A stretch of DNA of 64,000 bases from Isoetes taiwanensis (taxonomy: Eukaryota; Streptophyta; Lycopodiopsida; Isoetales; Isoetaceae), in contig JAJEKV010000008.1 of assembly GCA_021234155.1 (NCBI GenBank), positions 16,096,006 through 16,160,005 on the forward strand, given 5' to 3'. The notes beneath the pieces were generated by a model. That model did not search any database. It had not been told where the DNA came from and saw only the letters and a list, made by a program, of their open reading frames with translations. Position numbers and translations under genes: made by a program. Below, one piece after another: positions 12,770 through 24,082 of the stretch. The stretch's first letter is position 1, and the number at the start of each line of letters is the position of its first letter.

Positions 12770-15060
12770 TTTTGAAACAAGATGGACTAAGAGCACAGGA
12801 AATCAAACCTGTGGGGACTAGTGAATGTGTATGTGCACAATATGCCTCATCAGAGGCGTATGCTTTGGGCTACTTTGAGATCAAAATTAGTTTGATTGAG
12901 GTCCATGTTGCATGGTTGTGGATGGGTGACTTCAACATGGTTGAGTTGGAAGTTGATCGGTGTGACAGAGGATCAGCCATAGTCCAAGGCTTTGAATGTG
13001 AATAGTAGCAGCGCTTGATGCATGATTGTTGATTTGTAGAGGTGGATGGTGATCCTAGTCACACTTGGTGCATTGGTTGGCTTGGAGCTGGTAAAGCACA
13101 TGCGCATCATGATAGCGGATATTATAATGCAGTGGCATCTACATATTTGCCTAATTTCTCACACAAAAACATGCTTGATAATTCTTTTTCAGATTACAAT
13201 CCATTGTTTTTCTCTTGCTCTCGGGATACGATGCACAATAGGATGAAGGTTTAATTCAAATTAAACATTTCATCCTTGAAGAATGGGGAGTTTAAGAATG
13301 GATGCTGACAAATTTGGACCTCTGATTATGTGAAAAGGAAAGGAATTGCAAGGATTATTGATGCCCTAGCTACTGTGAAGTCCTTTGCTAAAAATTGGGG
13401 GCCGTCACTGAGGTTTTTGCTAATCGAGGGATTCTAATTGCTCTTCACCAATAGTTAGTGGCTTGCAGGTTTGTTGTACCATTGGATGCCCAAATGGAGA
13501 AGCAGATTCTTGCTAGTATTAAATAGATGGAAGTTGAACAAGTTCATCATGTTCGAGTCAAAGTGGGCTTGCAATGGGCAAAAAATCAGAGCCAAGCTTC
13601 TGCGATGGTATCTCTCCAAGTTCAAGTTGGTCCTCTCATTCCTGATCCTGGGCATCTTAATTTCTTCTGTATGACCACGTCTCTACTTCTTTTTCCTTCT
13701 TGTCGCCTTCCCTTCCAGCAAGATTTTCAAGAGGCATTGCTTATTAAGGTCCATCCTATTGTATATGAGGAGCAAAAAGCTTGTTTAGAAGCAGAGATTA
13801 CAATAAATGATTTGGCAGATACTAATTTCCTTCTAAAGAGAAAGAAAAAAAGAAAGAAATAGAAAGATTTTTCTTGTCCACCCAGAGAGGAAAGTATCAT
13901 GGAATTGATGGTATTATTGTGGAGTTCCTTCAAACATTTTGGGACTGCGTTGATGATGATGTGTTCGATGCCTTTCAAGTTTCAAGAGGCAAAGGCTCTA
14001 GACAAATTATTATCTCAGCTTACATTTCTCTCGTTCCCAAATTTAAGGAACCTTTATCAATTTTAAATTGATGGCGCCCCATTACTTTTCTATGGTTTGT
14101 ATATAAAATCTTTGCTAAAGCTTATGCACAAAAGCTTCGAGCCATTCTTGTTGATTCCATCCTCTACATAGTAAAGATTTTTGCCACAACATTGCATATT
14201 GAACAATGTAGTTCCTGCTTATGAAGGTATTTATTGAGCTCAACTTCAAGTTTATGAAATAATATATCTAAAACTGGACTTTGAAAGAGCATACGACAGT
14301 GTTGACTAGACCTTCCTAGAGAAATATCCCTTACACTTGGGTTTTGGCGCCCAATTCACAGCTATTGTCATGAGATTTCATTATTTTGCTCGCTCTTCTA
14401 TTCTCTTCCAAGAGGAACCCTCAGCATTCTTGCAAGTGGGTCATGGTATTCATCAGGGTTGCCCATTGGCTCCACTGTTGTTTACAGTTATGGCAGAGGT
14501 TTGCCCAGATATTCTCTCTTGCAGCTCAGGAAGGAATTCTGCATGGACTTCCTACGAACAATGGGTTGCAGAAGATTTCTAATCAATATACGGATGACAC
14601 CTTTTCTTTTTTTTTAGGGCAAATGAGCAAAATCTGCAAAATCCCATCTCTTTGCTAGATTCTTTTTCTCTAACATATGGTAATTTGTTTGTTGGCAAAA
14701 GTGTACATCACTACTAAGCATTGGATTAGTTTCACCATATGGAACTTATTTGCCATGGAAGGTTCTTCCCCATAGTAAAGCAACCAAACTTCTCGGTATT
14801 CCTATGGATATTTCATATCTCAATTGAAGGTGCTTAGGAGGCAGTGATTAACAGTTTGAAAAAATGCCTTTTTTGGTAGTCCACACCTAAGCTTTCCATG
14901 GTTGGATGAATTATTGTGACCAAGTCAATTCTCACTAGCACCCATGTGTATATGACTTCATTCATGCCTGCTCTACAGTCGAAAGTATAGCTCATTATCA
15001 AGGTTGTAAGGAACTTTAGGAGGATTAGAGGAGGGTGCTGATGGGAATACATTGTACATA
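12770..15060 (+). mobile_element. Degenerate L1-like LINE (endonuclease and reverse transcriptase remnants)
   Basis: Coding remnants appear in the usual LINE ORF2 order but in shifting frames. An AP-endonuclease motif GDFN is at 12,925-12,936, and an SDYNPL block (compare SDHNPL) is near 13,190. Then come an RT-like LDFERAYDSVD segment near 14,275, HQGCPLAPLLF near 14,450 and YTDD (catalytic YxDD) at 14,587-14,598. Further on, KVLPHSKATKLLGIP (about 14,760) has a near-identical counterpart in the LINE at 24.2-26.1 kb, so both belong to one family. Many stops and frameshifts make it inactive. The ends are approximate and no poly(A) tail is visible. Confidence 0.8.
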
Positions 15061-15179
15061 AATTATGCACAATGTATCTTTTTTCTAGACACTAATTATT
15101 GAGCAGGTGTTATGCTAAGAGAATTGTTATTATCTCAAAAAGGAATTATTTTCTGTTTAGACTGTTTTGTCCAGTTGGT

Positions 15180-15440
15180 TACGGGCATGTCGGTTAAGAA
15201 CGTTACATTCGGTATCAGAGCAGGGCCCGAGTCCGAGTCTCCATGGGGCCAAGTATGACCCGAAATACCGTTGGATGGTAGGTCATGACTTGGCCTTGGA
15301 CACCATGGGATAGTGTGGTCTATGGTTTATGATGCTCGAGGACGAGCATAGTTCTAACGACAGAGATTGTAACGGACCCATGGGAGACCGCTCCAGTGGA
15401 TCTAGATGTCGCGTTCCTGAGACACCGGCATAAATGTGTA
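15180..15440 (+). mobile_element. LTR-retrotransposon leader fragment with tRNA-Met-type primer site
   Basis: The block CGGTATCAGAGCAGGGC (about 15,210-15,226) closely resembles the initiator-tRNA-Met primer-binding site (TGGTATCAGAGC) that follows a 5' LTR. The next 200 bp (GGGCCAAGTATGACCCG ... GAGGACGAGCATAG) look like an untranslated retroelement leader. No complete LTR pair is seen, so this is a fragment lying between the LINE and the broken gene to its right. Confidence 0.45.
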
Positions 15441-17165
15441 GAAGCGACTACTCATAAATGTCTAGAGGTCTTGCCCAGTTGACATGAAGCATATGAGGAG
15501 GATTTAATATTCATAGAGGGTGAATTGAAAGAGGCCTCTGAAATGGTTTCTCTGGCAGATAATAGCAAAAAGGTAGATGTATCTACCTTAAGATCAAGGA
15601 TAAATGATGCTTTGAGGGACAAGTCGAGGAAATGAGAGTAGCTTAACAAGCTTAAGGGAATCTATAAAGACTGTAAAGACAAAATTGAATGAGTTTAATA
15701 GTCAAATTGCAGAGATAAATAAAGATATTATTGCTGACGAGAGCTGCAGCAGTAGAATTGAGGGACTTCGCAAGTTCATGGAGTCTTGTTTACCATTAAA
15801 TTTGTAGCCGCTACCATCTCGAGAGAGGTCATGCGGTGAATGCAAAACAACACCTTTTACTAGTTGCTTGTTTTGTGGACACGGATTCAGTTCAACTGAT
15901 CTAATAATCCTTGCTCCATGTCTACATGCTTCCCACTTGCTATCTTTGTCTTACTATGTTTTGGCTAGCATAAAATGCATTGATGGTTGTCTTTGGGTTG
16001 CTAATCTCTCAGTTGTACTGGGCTTTCAAAATTCAGGTACTTTTGAGATAAGAAATTATAGCTTAATAAAATTCTATAGTTTAGTGCATTTTAAGTTCAA
16101 ATCTATACTACGATAGTCACTAGGATCTAGGGGACTATACCATTTAGGACTAGATTTTGAGATAGATCCTAGGATATGAACAATCGTATACTAGATTGTT
16201 TACTAGATTGTTTATCGACTAAATTACTAGGATCTTGTACATGGCTGATATTTGCAGGATATGATACATGCATTTTCTCTGTATTAAAAAGTTTATACAT
16301 ACTAAAATGGCTTGTTTGCACTTGTGCAGTACATATGCGTAGCGATAAATTTTCATGGGTTAGAGTGTAGGAAAATTTTTGTATATGAGTTCATAACCAT
16401 ATCCGCACATTTGTGTACACTTGTCTACATAGAATCACCAAGTGCTATTTTTTTCTGAGGAATTGGAGTCTACTTTGAATGTACATTTTCATGGGTTAGA
16501 GTGCAGGAAAATATTTATAAAAGGTTCATAACCATGTCTTACAGTTATTTACATTTGAATATATTTGCAAATGTACTTTCTTTTGTTCTTGCATTGAGGA
16601 ATTGGAACTTGTTTGAAATGTACAGTTATATACATATCTGCTTCCATGATGTAATATATTTTCCTGACATGTTCTGTTTGTGTTTAGATTCTCATGGTGT
16701 TAAGAAGGAAGAACAACAACCCAGGATTACTCAAGCTGCTGGTAAGTAAAACTTGCTTTATGCATGGTTTTCTAGATCCTCATATATATTTTCTTCTTTC
16801 AGTTATTGAGTCAGTTACTACCAAGCTAGATTTCACTGATGTGAATGATCATGAAGATGAAGATGAAGTCACGATAGGGAAACTGCTACTATTACTACTC
16901 CTTTCACCTCTACTCCTATTTCAACAATGGAGGATGTGATTGCACGGATCAAGCTGCGGTTGTTCAATGTCAAGAATAATAAAGGTGTACCTTCAACATG
17001 TAAGAACTCTCACAAATTATTCTTATAATTTCAATTTATGATGTTTATTTCATTTCATTTCAGGTATGCAACCTTTAAACCAGGATGATGACACAACCAT
17101 CATTCATCTATTCTGGGATTATATCTATTCCAAAATTGCGCCAAAGAAGCATTATTTTTAGGGCA
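15440..17165 (+). pseudogene. Broken multi-exon gene: coiled coil plus Cys/His-rich motif
   Basis: A protein-like segment in two frames runs from about 15,480 to 16,060. It starts with an acidic, coiled-coil-like helix (EEDLIFIEGELKEASEMVS, then SQIAEINKDIIADESCSSRI). It continues to CGECKTTPFTSCLFCGHGF followed by APCLH...H and KCIDGC, a spacing reminiscent of RING-type zinc ligands. Possible later exons with good splice borders are 16,688-16,742 (donor GTAAGT), 16,802-16,984 and 17,065-17,163, the last ending KKHYF and a stop. The first exon needs at least one frameshift and contains stops, and the third exon shifts frame in a CTACTATTACTAC run. I do not recognise the family. It may be host-derived or an element-captured gene. 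Confidence 0.4.
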
Positions 17166-17169
17166 TCTA

Positions 17170-18550
17170 GTGCTGTTGAATAATTTCTTTTGTGTTTATA
17201 AAACCATAGTGCGTTGCATTTTTAGTTTTTTTTTTTTCAATCTCCTTCAAATAAGGCCAGGAAAGAACTTGTTTATTTAAATTAACAACGCGAGATTATA
17301 AAGCATTACAACAACAAATATATACAAGAAATTGCAACTTCCTTATTAAAATCCATACAGCAATAATTACTTCCTTTAAGGAAATGAAAGAAATATTAGA
17401 AGATGATAACCATTCAAATATTAATTTTAAGCATCTAAAGCTAGACCATCTACACAAAATAGTAGAAGGGATGTCCTCAAAAAATGCTTTAAAGAAACAT
17501 TGGCACAATTTTCAAGCTATGATAGCTTTAAATAATAAAGATATGTCTCTAAAAAGAGACAACTTTTAAAAATAGAGCAGACTTAAATCGCCCCAAGCAT
17601 GATTTCACAAGCTGCTCTAGTTCAGCATAGTAATAGCATTCCTCCAAGAAGTACAATTAAACCACGAATTCTTCCGCCATGACCCACACCATGGAGATGG
17701 GCATTACTTTTCACGCCCTTATAAATGCAGCAATGACAATAGATTTTGCATCAAACAACAATTTCAAATAAGTTGCATAGTGGAACCTCTGTTCAAATAA
17801 GCATCAGAGATACAATAGCTAACTTCAAATAGAGGTTTAGAGAGATTTATCTCTCGAAATCTATGACATCTGAAGGAGTCCTTTGCAGAGAAGCCTTAAC
17901 AAGGGGCAATTAGGAAGAAACAAAGGAAACTAGGCTAAATCGAGCCATAGAGTACCTGTCGAATCCATTTCTGCCTTGCACAATGCTAAGAGATGCTACA
18001 AATCCGTCGTAAGATAAATAAATTTAAAAGGATAGAAGAAGAATCGAAAGATAAGAACCAAACCTTGCCAGCTTGAGCATTCATTGATGAAAGCAGCAAG
18101 AAAAAGGGGCTGCTACGCATATGCCAAAAAATCCAGCTGTTGTAGCAAAAAAACACGCTTGAATTAGACTAAAAAAGGTCCTAAACAGGCTGGGCACTCG
18201 TCCAGCCCCCAACAGAGAATAGGCCCAAGCTCATACAGAAGCCCTGAAACTCTTGAAGAAGCCCAAAACAGAGCCGCAAAAAGAGACGAGCCACAAAGAG
18301 AGAGCGCAAAACAAAGAGGCAAAAATAGAGGTAAGACCGGAGACCAAAATGAAGAAAGGCAAAAATGAAGTTAGGAGAGAAAAAGAGAAAACACAAAACC
18401 GTGCTTTAAAAGAAAAGGATGAATGGCAAAATGAAAGGAAAAAAATTGGAGGAAATTTTTGTGAGGGTGGCGAGAGACGCATTTTTCTAAACAGAGGAAA
18501 TTTTCTTAAAACACACGGACATGCAACAAATCTCCCTTATTTAAAAGTTC
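17170..18550. other. Spacer; one short ORF and an A/G-rich stretch
   Basis: A short plus-strand frame at 17,384-17,569 (KEMKEILEDDNHSNINF...) has protein-like composition but matches no family I know. The A/G-rich stretch at 18,240-18,480 yields a Lys/Glu-rich frame on the plus strand and a Phe/Leu-rich one on the minus strand, which reflects composition. Nothing else is supported. Confidence 0.4.
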
Positions 18551-18669
18551 CAATAATTATGACATAATTCGAATTTAAATGAATGATGGTTACACACAAC
18601 TGAGTAACTCAGACACGGAAGGGGAAATAGAAAAAACAAACCGACAAATAGAAAACATAGTAGAAGCTT

Positions 18670-19316
18670 TACATAATGACTAGAAGGCTAAATCATTGGC
18701 AAAAGAAAAGCTTGTTGTGGAAGAGACTTCTCAAGTGCAGAAAATGACTGGTCGCAGCCATCGAAAGAACTCCTTAAGAGGATGAGGATCTTGAAGAAAG
18801 TTCCAATTTTTGAAGGCGCTCTACCTTTACCATATTTTGCTTTTAATGTTTGTGGCGTTGAGGACATGGGCAATCTAAAGTGCAACAACCATCACGTCGG
18901 CTTATATTGCAGGTAAGATTGATAACTAGTTCAGTCATTTCTCTAGTTAAAACTTGTTTAACTTTTCTGTTTATGCATTGCCATAGGTACCTACATATGT
19001 ATATGCAAAAGGATAAAAGAGAACTCGCCTGGTTCTTTCTTCCAGAGAACTACATTGAATTTAGGAGTCAGGTGTGGAAGAAAGATTCAGTTGATGGTAT
19101 GGGCCAAAGTCGTAATAGGTGTGCTACCGTTGTCAAGCAGGGTCTTCAAGGAATAACATGGCCCAAATGCAAATGGATTATGGTTTCAATGCTAGCTGCA
19201 GACCATCATACACTTGCTATTCTGAATTTAATGAAAAGAGTAAGATTATAGCATGGTTTCAAGTGGTCAATTCATTGGAAGACATCAAAGTAGACGAGAA
19301 GATTTTGAAGAGATAA
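18670..19316 (+). pseudogene. Unrecognised spliced coding remnant
   Basis: Protein-like segments flank a possible intron: the frame ending near 18,910 meets GTAAGA, and a TTGCCATAG acceptor near 18,985 opens a frame reading MQKDKRELAWFFLPENYIEF and WKKDSVDG. Upstream at 18,700-18,880 at least two frame changes are needed. I do not recognise the family. Lying about 0.7 kb upstream of the phosphatase remnant on the same strand, it could belong to the same ancestral locus. Confidence 0.3.
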
Positions 19317-20007
19317 TGAGTCATTTAGTAATTAAGATGCTGTAACTTAATATCTCTCTCTTTTTTCATGTATGTTACTTTGATAGAGATTGCTTTGACA
19401 TGTTGCATATATACATGTTACTAGAGCTGCTTTGAACTCCAAATGTGTTACAGCAAGGTCAATCTCACACATGCCCTATCAAATACCCAAAAATCTCACA
19501 GCAAAAAGATGATACATCTTGTAGTCTCTATGTGATGGCATTTATGGAGGCCTTTGTCGATGGGCATGTCCTTAGAAAGACTTCAAGTATGGTAGTAAAT
19601 GACTTCTAGATTAGTATCTCTTCTGCTGAATTTATGAATTTTTCTGTTGGTCATTCTAGATATCAAGGAACTAGTTTAGCCACGAGTTTGTGCAGATTCG
19701 GCTACCCTTGAGGCACATATTGCTCAACTTCCACCTGTAACCTCAGCTCAGATATGAAGGCAACTTGTAAAAAATGATGTTTTAATATGCTCCTATCATG
19801 AAGTCAACTCTTGGAGAACACGTCATTGTTTATTATTTGAACACAAAAATCCAATGTCATTGCTTATTATTTGAACTTAGATCCCTTCATGTATTCGTTT
19901 ATTATTTAAACTCAATAAATCCATGCCGTTTATTTATTATTTGTATTCAATACGGAATTGTTCTATTAATAAAAACTGCATTTAAACATGTCTGTATTTT
20001 ATGGTAG

Positions 20008-20566
20008 GTATTAAAAAAACTGTTAATATTAGATGTGAACAATGTATTGGCCAAATAAATGCATCGTACAACTATAAAGAATGAAGACTTAATTGAAGAC
20101 TACAAGTTTGTAAAAAATAAGGACATTTTCTTAACACCATATCTCAAAGAGTTCTTAGAGTCTATTTTTTTGAATTTTGAAGTGGGATTGTGGACATCAA
20201 TTTCGTTACCATGCCGTAATTCCAGAAAGGTTTCACAAACTATTACTCTTGTTTTATGCTGGCAGATATTGCCTTGAATTGTGTTTTAAATGTGCTGCAT
20301 TTGAAGACAAGCCATTATACGTGAAACTAATAGGGTTTGTGTTAAAACAATATCAAGCTAGAAATGCCACGAATGCCTTACTAATAGATAATAGTAGGTA
20401 CAAGATGACTTTCAATCCAAAATGTAGTTTCATTTATCCACTAGCTTGGACAACTGATAAGGTGAACGATGACACACTGGTGCCGAGATTTATACCATGG
20501 CTGACAAGGCTTCTGCATTCTGAAGACATGCAAATGTATGTCTTAGAAATGAAGTGTACAATCTAG
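20008..20566 (+). pseudogene. NIF/FCP1-type (HAD family) phosphatase pseudogene
   Basis: An exon seems to start after an AG at 20,006-20,007 and opens with KLLILDVNNVLAK, the position of the nucleophile motif in NLI-interacting-factor-like phosphatases. An in-frame TAA follows at 20,056. The frame then resumes at once with FLTPYLKEFLESIF and NFEVGLWTS, matching the conserved PYL.EFL...F.VG.WTS block. After a frameshift near 20,200-20,250 comes LLFYAGRYC, then KPLYVK and LLIDNSRYKMTFNP, SFIYPLAW and DDTLVPRFIPWLTRLL, the rest of the domain. Domain order is complete. Two lesions, one stop and one frameshift, argue for a pseudogene, and the first Asp motif has Asn where active enzymes carry the second Asp. 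Confidence 0.7.
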
Positions 20567-21064
20567 CTAACACGTTGTCAGAAATGGTAGACTGGTAGAT
20601 CTGCACAAACTATAAAAGTGACTTAGAAGAATTGTGGAATGACTGTAGACAACCAGAAATGAGGTGATATGCGTTGAACTATATACTTTGTAAACTGCTA
20701 AAGATAATGCAAAAACTATTGTTCTTCTCTCTTTCAAATTTTAAGCCTTTCAATTAGTTTCTAAATGTTTCTGAATATTTTAATTGTGCTTCTAAATGCT
20801 TTTAATTGATTTTGAAATGTACCAAAATGTACCAATATGTACCAATACATGCATCAGCAAAAGTAATGCAAGGGAATGCAGAAGTTTGAGCATAAGGAAT
20901 ACCTGGGAAAAAGATTAAACTTAGAGTTAGTATTGCTTTGGCATTTGTGAGTGTTAATACAAAGAAAATCAAAGGTCTAAGCTCAAAACACATTGATTCC
21001 AAAAACATTGTAAGCAATCTAGTTTCTACATGTTATGCATAATATGAGCAAGTCATTTTAGAAG

Positions 21065-21441
21065 AAACCATCACATTCCACACTTAAAAATAAAATTCCC
21101 CCTTAAACCCCCTTTGGTTTGGGTGCATATTCACACGGGAGGTGACTCCGGGCATCGAGAGCTGTTGGATAAGCATATATGCCGTTTATTCCTCGATCTC
21201 GACCGTACATAGAAATCCTCGTTTGTGGGGTATGCATGTACAAGTTTTGGTATACTGTATAACATAGTTTGCAAAATACTATAAGATTTGAGGCAATGTA
21301 CTATATGGTGTTGATTTTGTACATGTATAATATGATTTTAGGGGCTCTCGCTGCCCTACGTCACCCCCCGTGTGAATATGCACCTAAACCAAAGGGAGTT
21401 TAAGGGGGAATTTTATTTTTAAGTGTGGAATGTCATGGTTT
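21065..21441. mobile_element. MITE with long terminal inverted repeats (about 377 bp)
   Basis: The left arm (21,065-21,150) and right arm (21,360-21,441) are near-perfect reverse complements over about 80 bp. They share AAACCAT.ACATTCCACAC at the outside, then TTAAAAATAAAATTCCCCCT, then GTGCATATTCACACGG. The internal ~210 bp has no ORF. Size, AT-rich arms and lack of coding capacity fit a non-autonomous miniature inverted-repeat element. No clear target-site duplication could be fixed by eye. Confidence 0.8.
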
Positions 21442-21449
21442 GTTTTATA

Positions 21450-23800
21450 CTTCAAAAAAAATTTGGCCCCTTCAGGGCCTTTAACAAACCAAAGGGCCTG
21501 AATGTAATGAATTGTATTTATTTTTAAAAAAATTGGGTCTTTGTTAAAACAATTTCATTTACAAGAGTGGTATTGTCCACAATGAGATGAGTACAGACAT
21601 GACTCCAATCTTCAAAACCATGTGCTCCTAAATTGCAAAAGAAACAAGTTCACAACCTTGCAATAAGAAAAGAGAAACAAAGTGGCCCGCAAATTGATCT
21701 AAACACAAAAGGGAATACCCACAGATGCATGTATATTTCATTAAGCTCATCATGCTGTGGTAAAGTTTGGGTAGAAATTCTAGTTCAGTTTCCTCACCAT
21801 ATCATATTGGTCGTTTTTAATTTTCTGATCTCTCTATTCCATGTTCTGCTCAACCAGAAGGCAAGATGGTCGTTAAAAGAATCTCTTTCATTCTTGCACA
21901 AGAAACAAAATAGAAAGGGAACATGCTTGAGCCTTGGGGAAAAGAAGAGAATAGATTATAAAGGATTTGGATAACCATGCTCAAGTGCGTAATATAATGG
22001 ATGCCTCAACTCATGTCTCAATGGCAAGCAAAATAAATAAGGAAAGAGAGAAGGGAACAATTTCTTAACATCTACCTTAGACCAGAGGGTCAGATGAGAC
22101 CAAGTACGCACAACATGGCATAAGCCTTCTAAACATTATTGCAAACTTCTAATCTTAGAAGAGAACTTATCAAAGAAATTTCAAAGGTGTTCAACTTGGT
22201 GGCGGTCTCCTATTTGCCATTTTCGCCAATTGTGCATAGCTTAATATTGCCATTAGGCCCTTTGCTCTCTATCAAGCCTCCTAAGCGGGATACATTACAG
22301 TTCCTACGTGACACTCTCGTGAATGCACATTGAGAAAGGCCGTTCATTGACACATACAACAACCCGTGATAATAACATGGCTAACAAGATCTAAGGGCTC
22401 ACTAAGCCGGACATTATAACCGGCCTCAATACACCCCAACCCCCCACCCGAAAAAAAAAAGCGCCAATTCTTTTTGTATCAAACTCTTTCATATCAAACG
22501 CCTTAACATGGGCCGCTTCAAGCAATAGGGACTTCAAGAAGCTTAGGGACTCCATATTTTAAAGGTAACCCGAGATGATTCGTTATGCACATGGTCGCCC
22601 ATATAGCAAGATATGGGTAAATCTCTTTCATGCCATCCACTATCCTTGACATGGAGTGGAGTAAATTGCACTTTATAATCAAATCAAGCACCCCAATCAC
22701 CCTATAATCGAATAAACTGTCCGGATGCCATGTTCAAGACAAAAGAAGAGCTACCCGAAGTTCTTCCTTTTCACCAAAGCATAGGCTCTAAACAGTGCCT
22801 CCACACTCTGCTCCAAGCAATGCCACAAGGATTTTCTCTCTGCAAACACTGTAACAAAAGACAAAAAAGCCTCTATAGTCCATGCAAAGCTGACCAGAAC
22901 GAAATTTAACAACTGGGCAGCCCCGAACTCAACCCAAACCCAGAATTCAAACCCAAACCAAACCCAGGTCCTTTTTCTCTGTCAACTAATGCCTCATTCC
23001 GCCCTGCTGCGCTTCTTTAAAGAAGGAAGAATCATCTTCAAAGTTTAGGTCTGAGGAATCCATGGAGTACAAGCTCGGGAAAATCAGTCAAAGCACTATC
23101 TTTAAAGAGATGGCAAGCACTATCTTTAAAGAGATGTGTGTGCCAGAGGATCGTGGGCAGCCCGAGACAATATACGCTTAGGTTGAACAGATCTAGGTTG
23201 CCTCCATTCATAGAGATAGAGAGGAGCACGCCAAAAAAGGACTTAAGGAAAAAATGCCTTAAAAAAAAATTACCCTAGAAACTAAAAAAAAAACCCTAGA
23301 AATTTACCCTAGACATTTACCCTAGCCTCCACCACAAGATTTGCCCCTTTTTCTAAAATCAACGGCTAACAAAAGGGTGCACTCTAGAAATACTGTTTAG
23401 TACACCTGGATGAATATGGCCACCAAATCATATGAAAACCTTAGAGAAAACAGTACAAAAACAGAAAAAAAAACCCCGTGTTATAACGCTAGATATTAGA
23501 GTAAACACCTTGAAAAAATATGGAAAATATTGAATTTGAAATTATTGTCATAGAGTTACAGTCTGCTAGACAAGAAGTCATTTTCTAAAGCTTATTTGCA
23601 TGTTTTTTGTTGAATCAACCTGATGCACTGTTCATGCAGATCTGCCAGAAAGTGCTCCAAGTGGAAAATTTGGAAAAAGATTCCATTTGCTTATTCAACA
23701 AAAAAATAGACTTTTGGTCATAGATTCTATCAGAGCACTTGCTTGAATTGCAATTGTATCAAAATTCGAGAGTGCTTGTGCATGGTATAAGTTTTATGAG
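21450..23800. other. Spacer; short tandem duplication at 23,091-23,137
   Basis: No gene is recognised. A 23-bp unit, CAAGCACTATCTTTAAAGAG plus three bases, is repeated directly at 23,091-23,137. A CCCTAGAA/TTTACCCTAGA-rich stretch lies at 23,270-23,325. A homopolymer T run of about 29 bp at 23,808-23,836 may be an old reverse-oriented poly(A) tail. Confidence 0.5.
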
Positions 23801-23804
23801 ATTG

Positions 23805-23839
<35 letters not shown>

Positions 23840-24082
23840 CGAAACTTGAGCTCTTTGCATTATTTCTGCAAGTTTCTTGCACATATTGGTTTATTTAGAT
23901 CATTGCATGATCGTCTAATAGACATAGCAAATAGATATCAGCTTAGAGTTCCAAATTATATCTTTTCCAATATGATTCATCAAAAATAATAAGGCTAATA
24001 CAATGTTGTATTTCTTTGTTTTAGATCTCAAAGAGTCATATACTCCTTATGAATCTAGTGTCTCCACATGTCATGTACGTGT

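Noticed and set aside
18253-18567. Lys/Glu-rich ORF of 104 codons
   Set aside because: The A/G-rich composition explains it. There is no recognisable domain or support from splice sites.
23270-23330. CCCTAGA-rich stretch resembling telomere repeats
   Set aside because: The plant telomere unit is CCCTAAA. Here the units are irregular, few and spaced unevenly, so an interstitial telomere is not supported.
23808-23836. Long T run as evidence of a retroelement insertion
   Set aside because: No element body or target duplication can be recognised next to it. A similar T run at 40,810-40,840 has the same problem.
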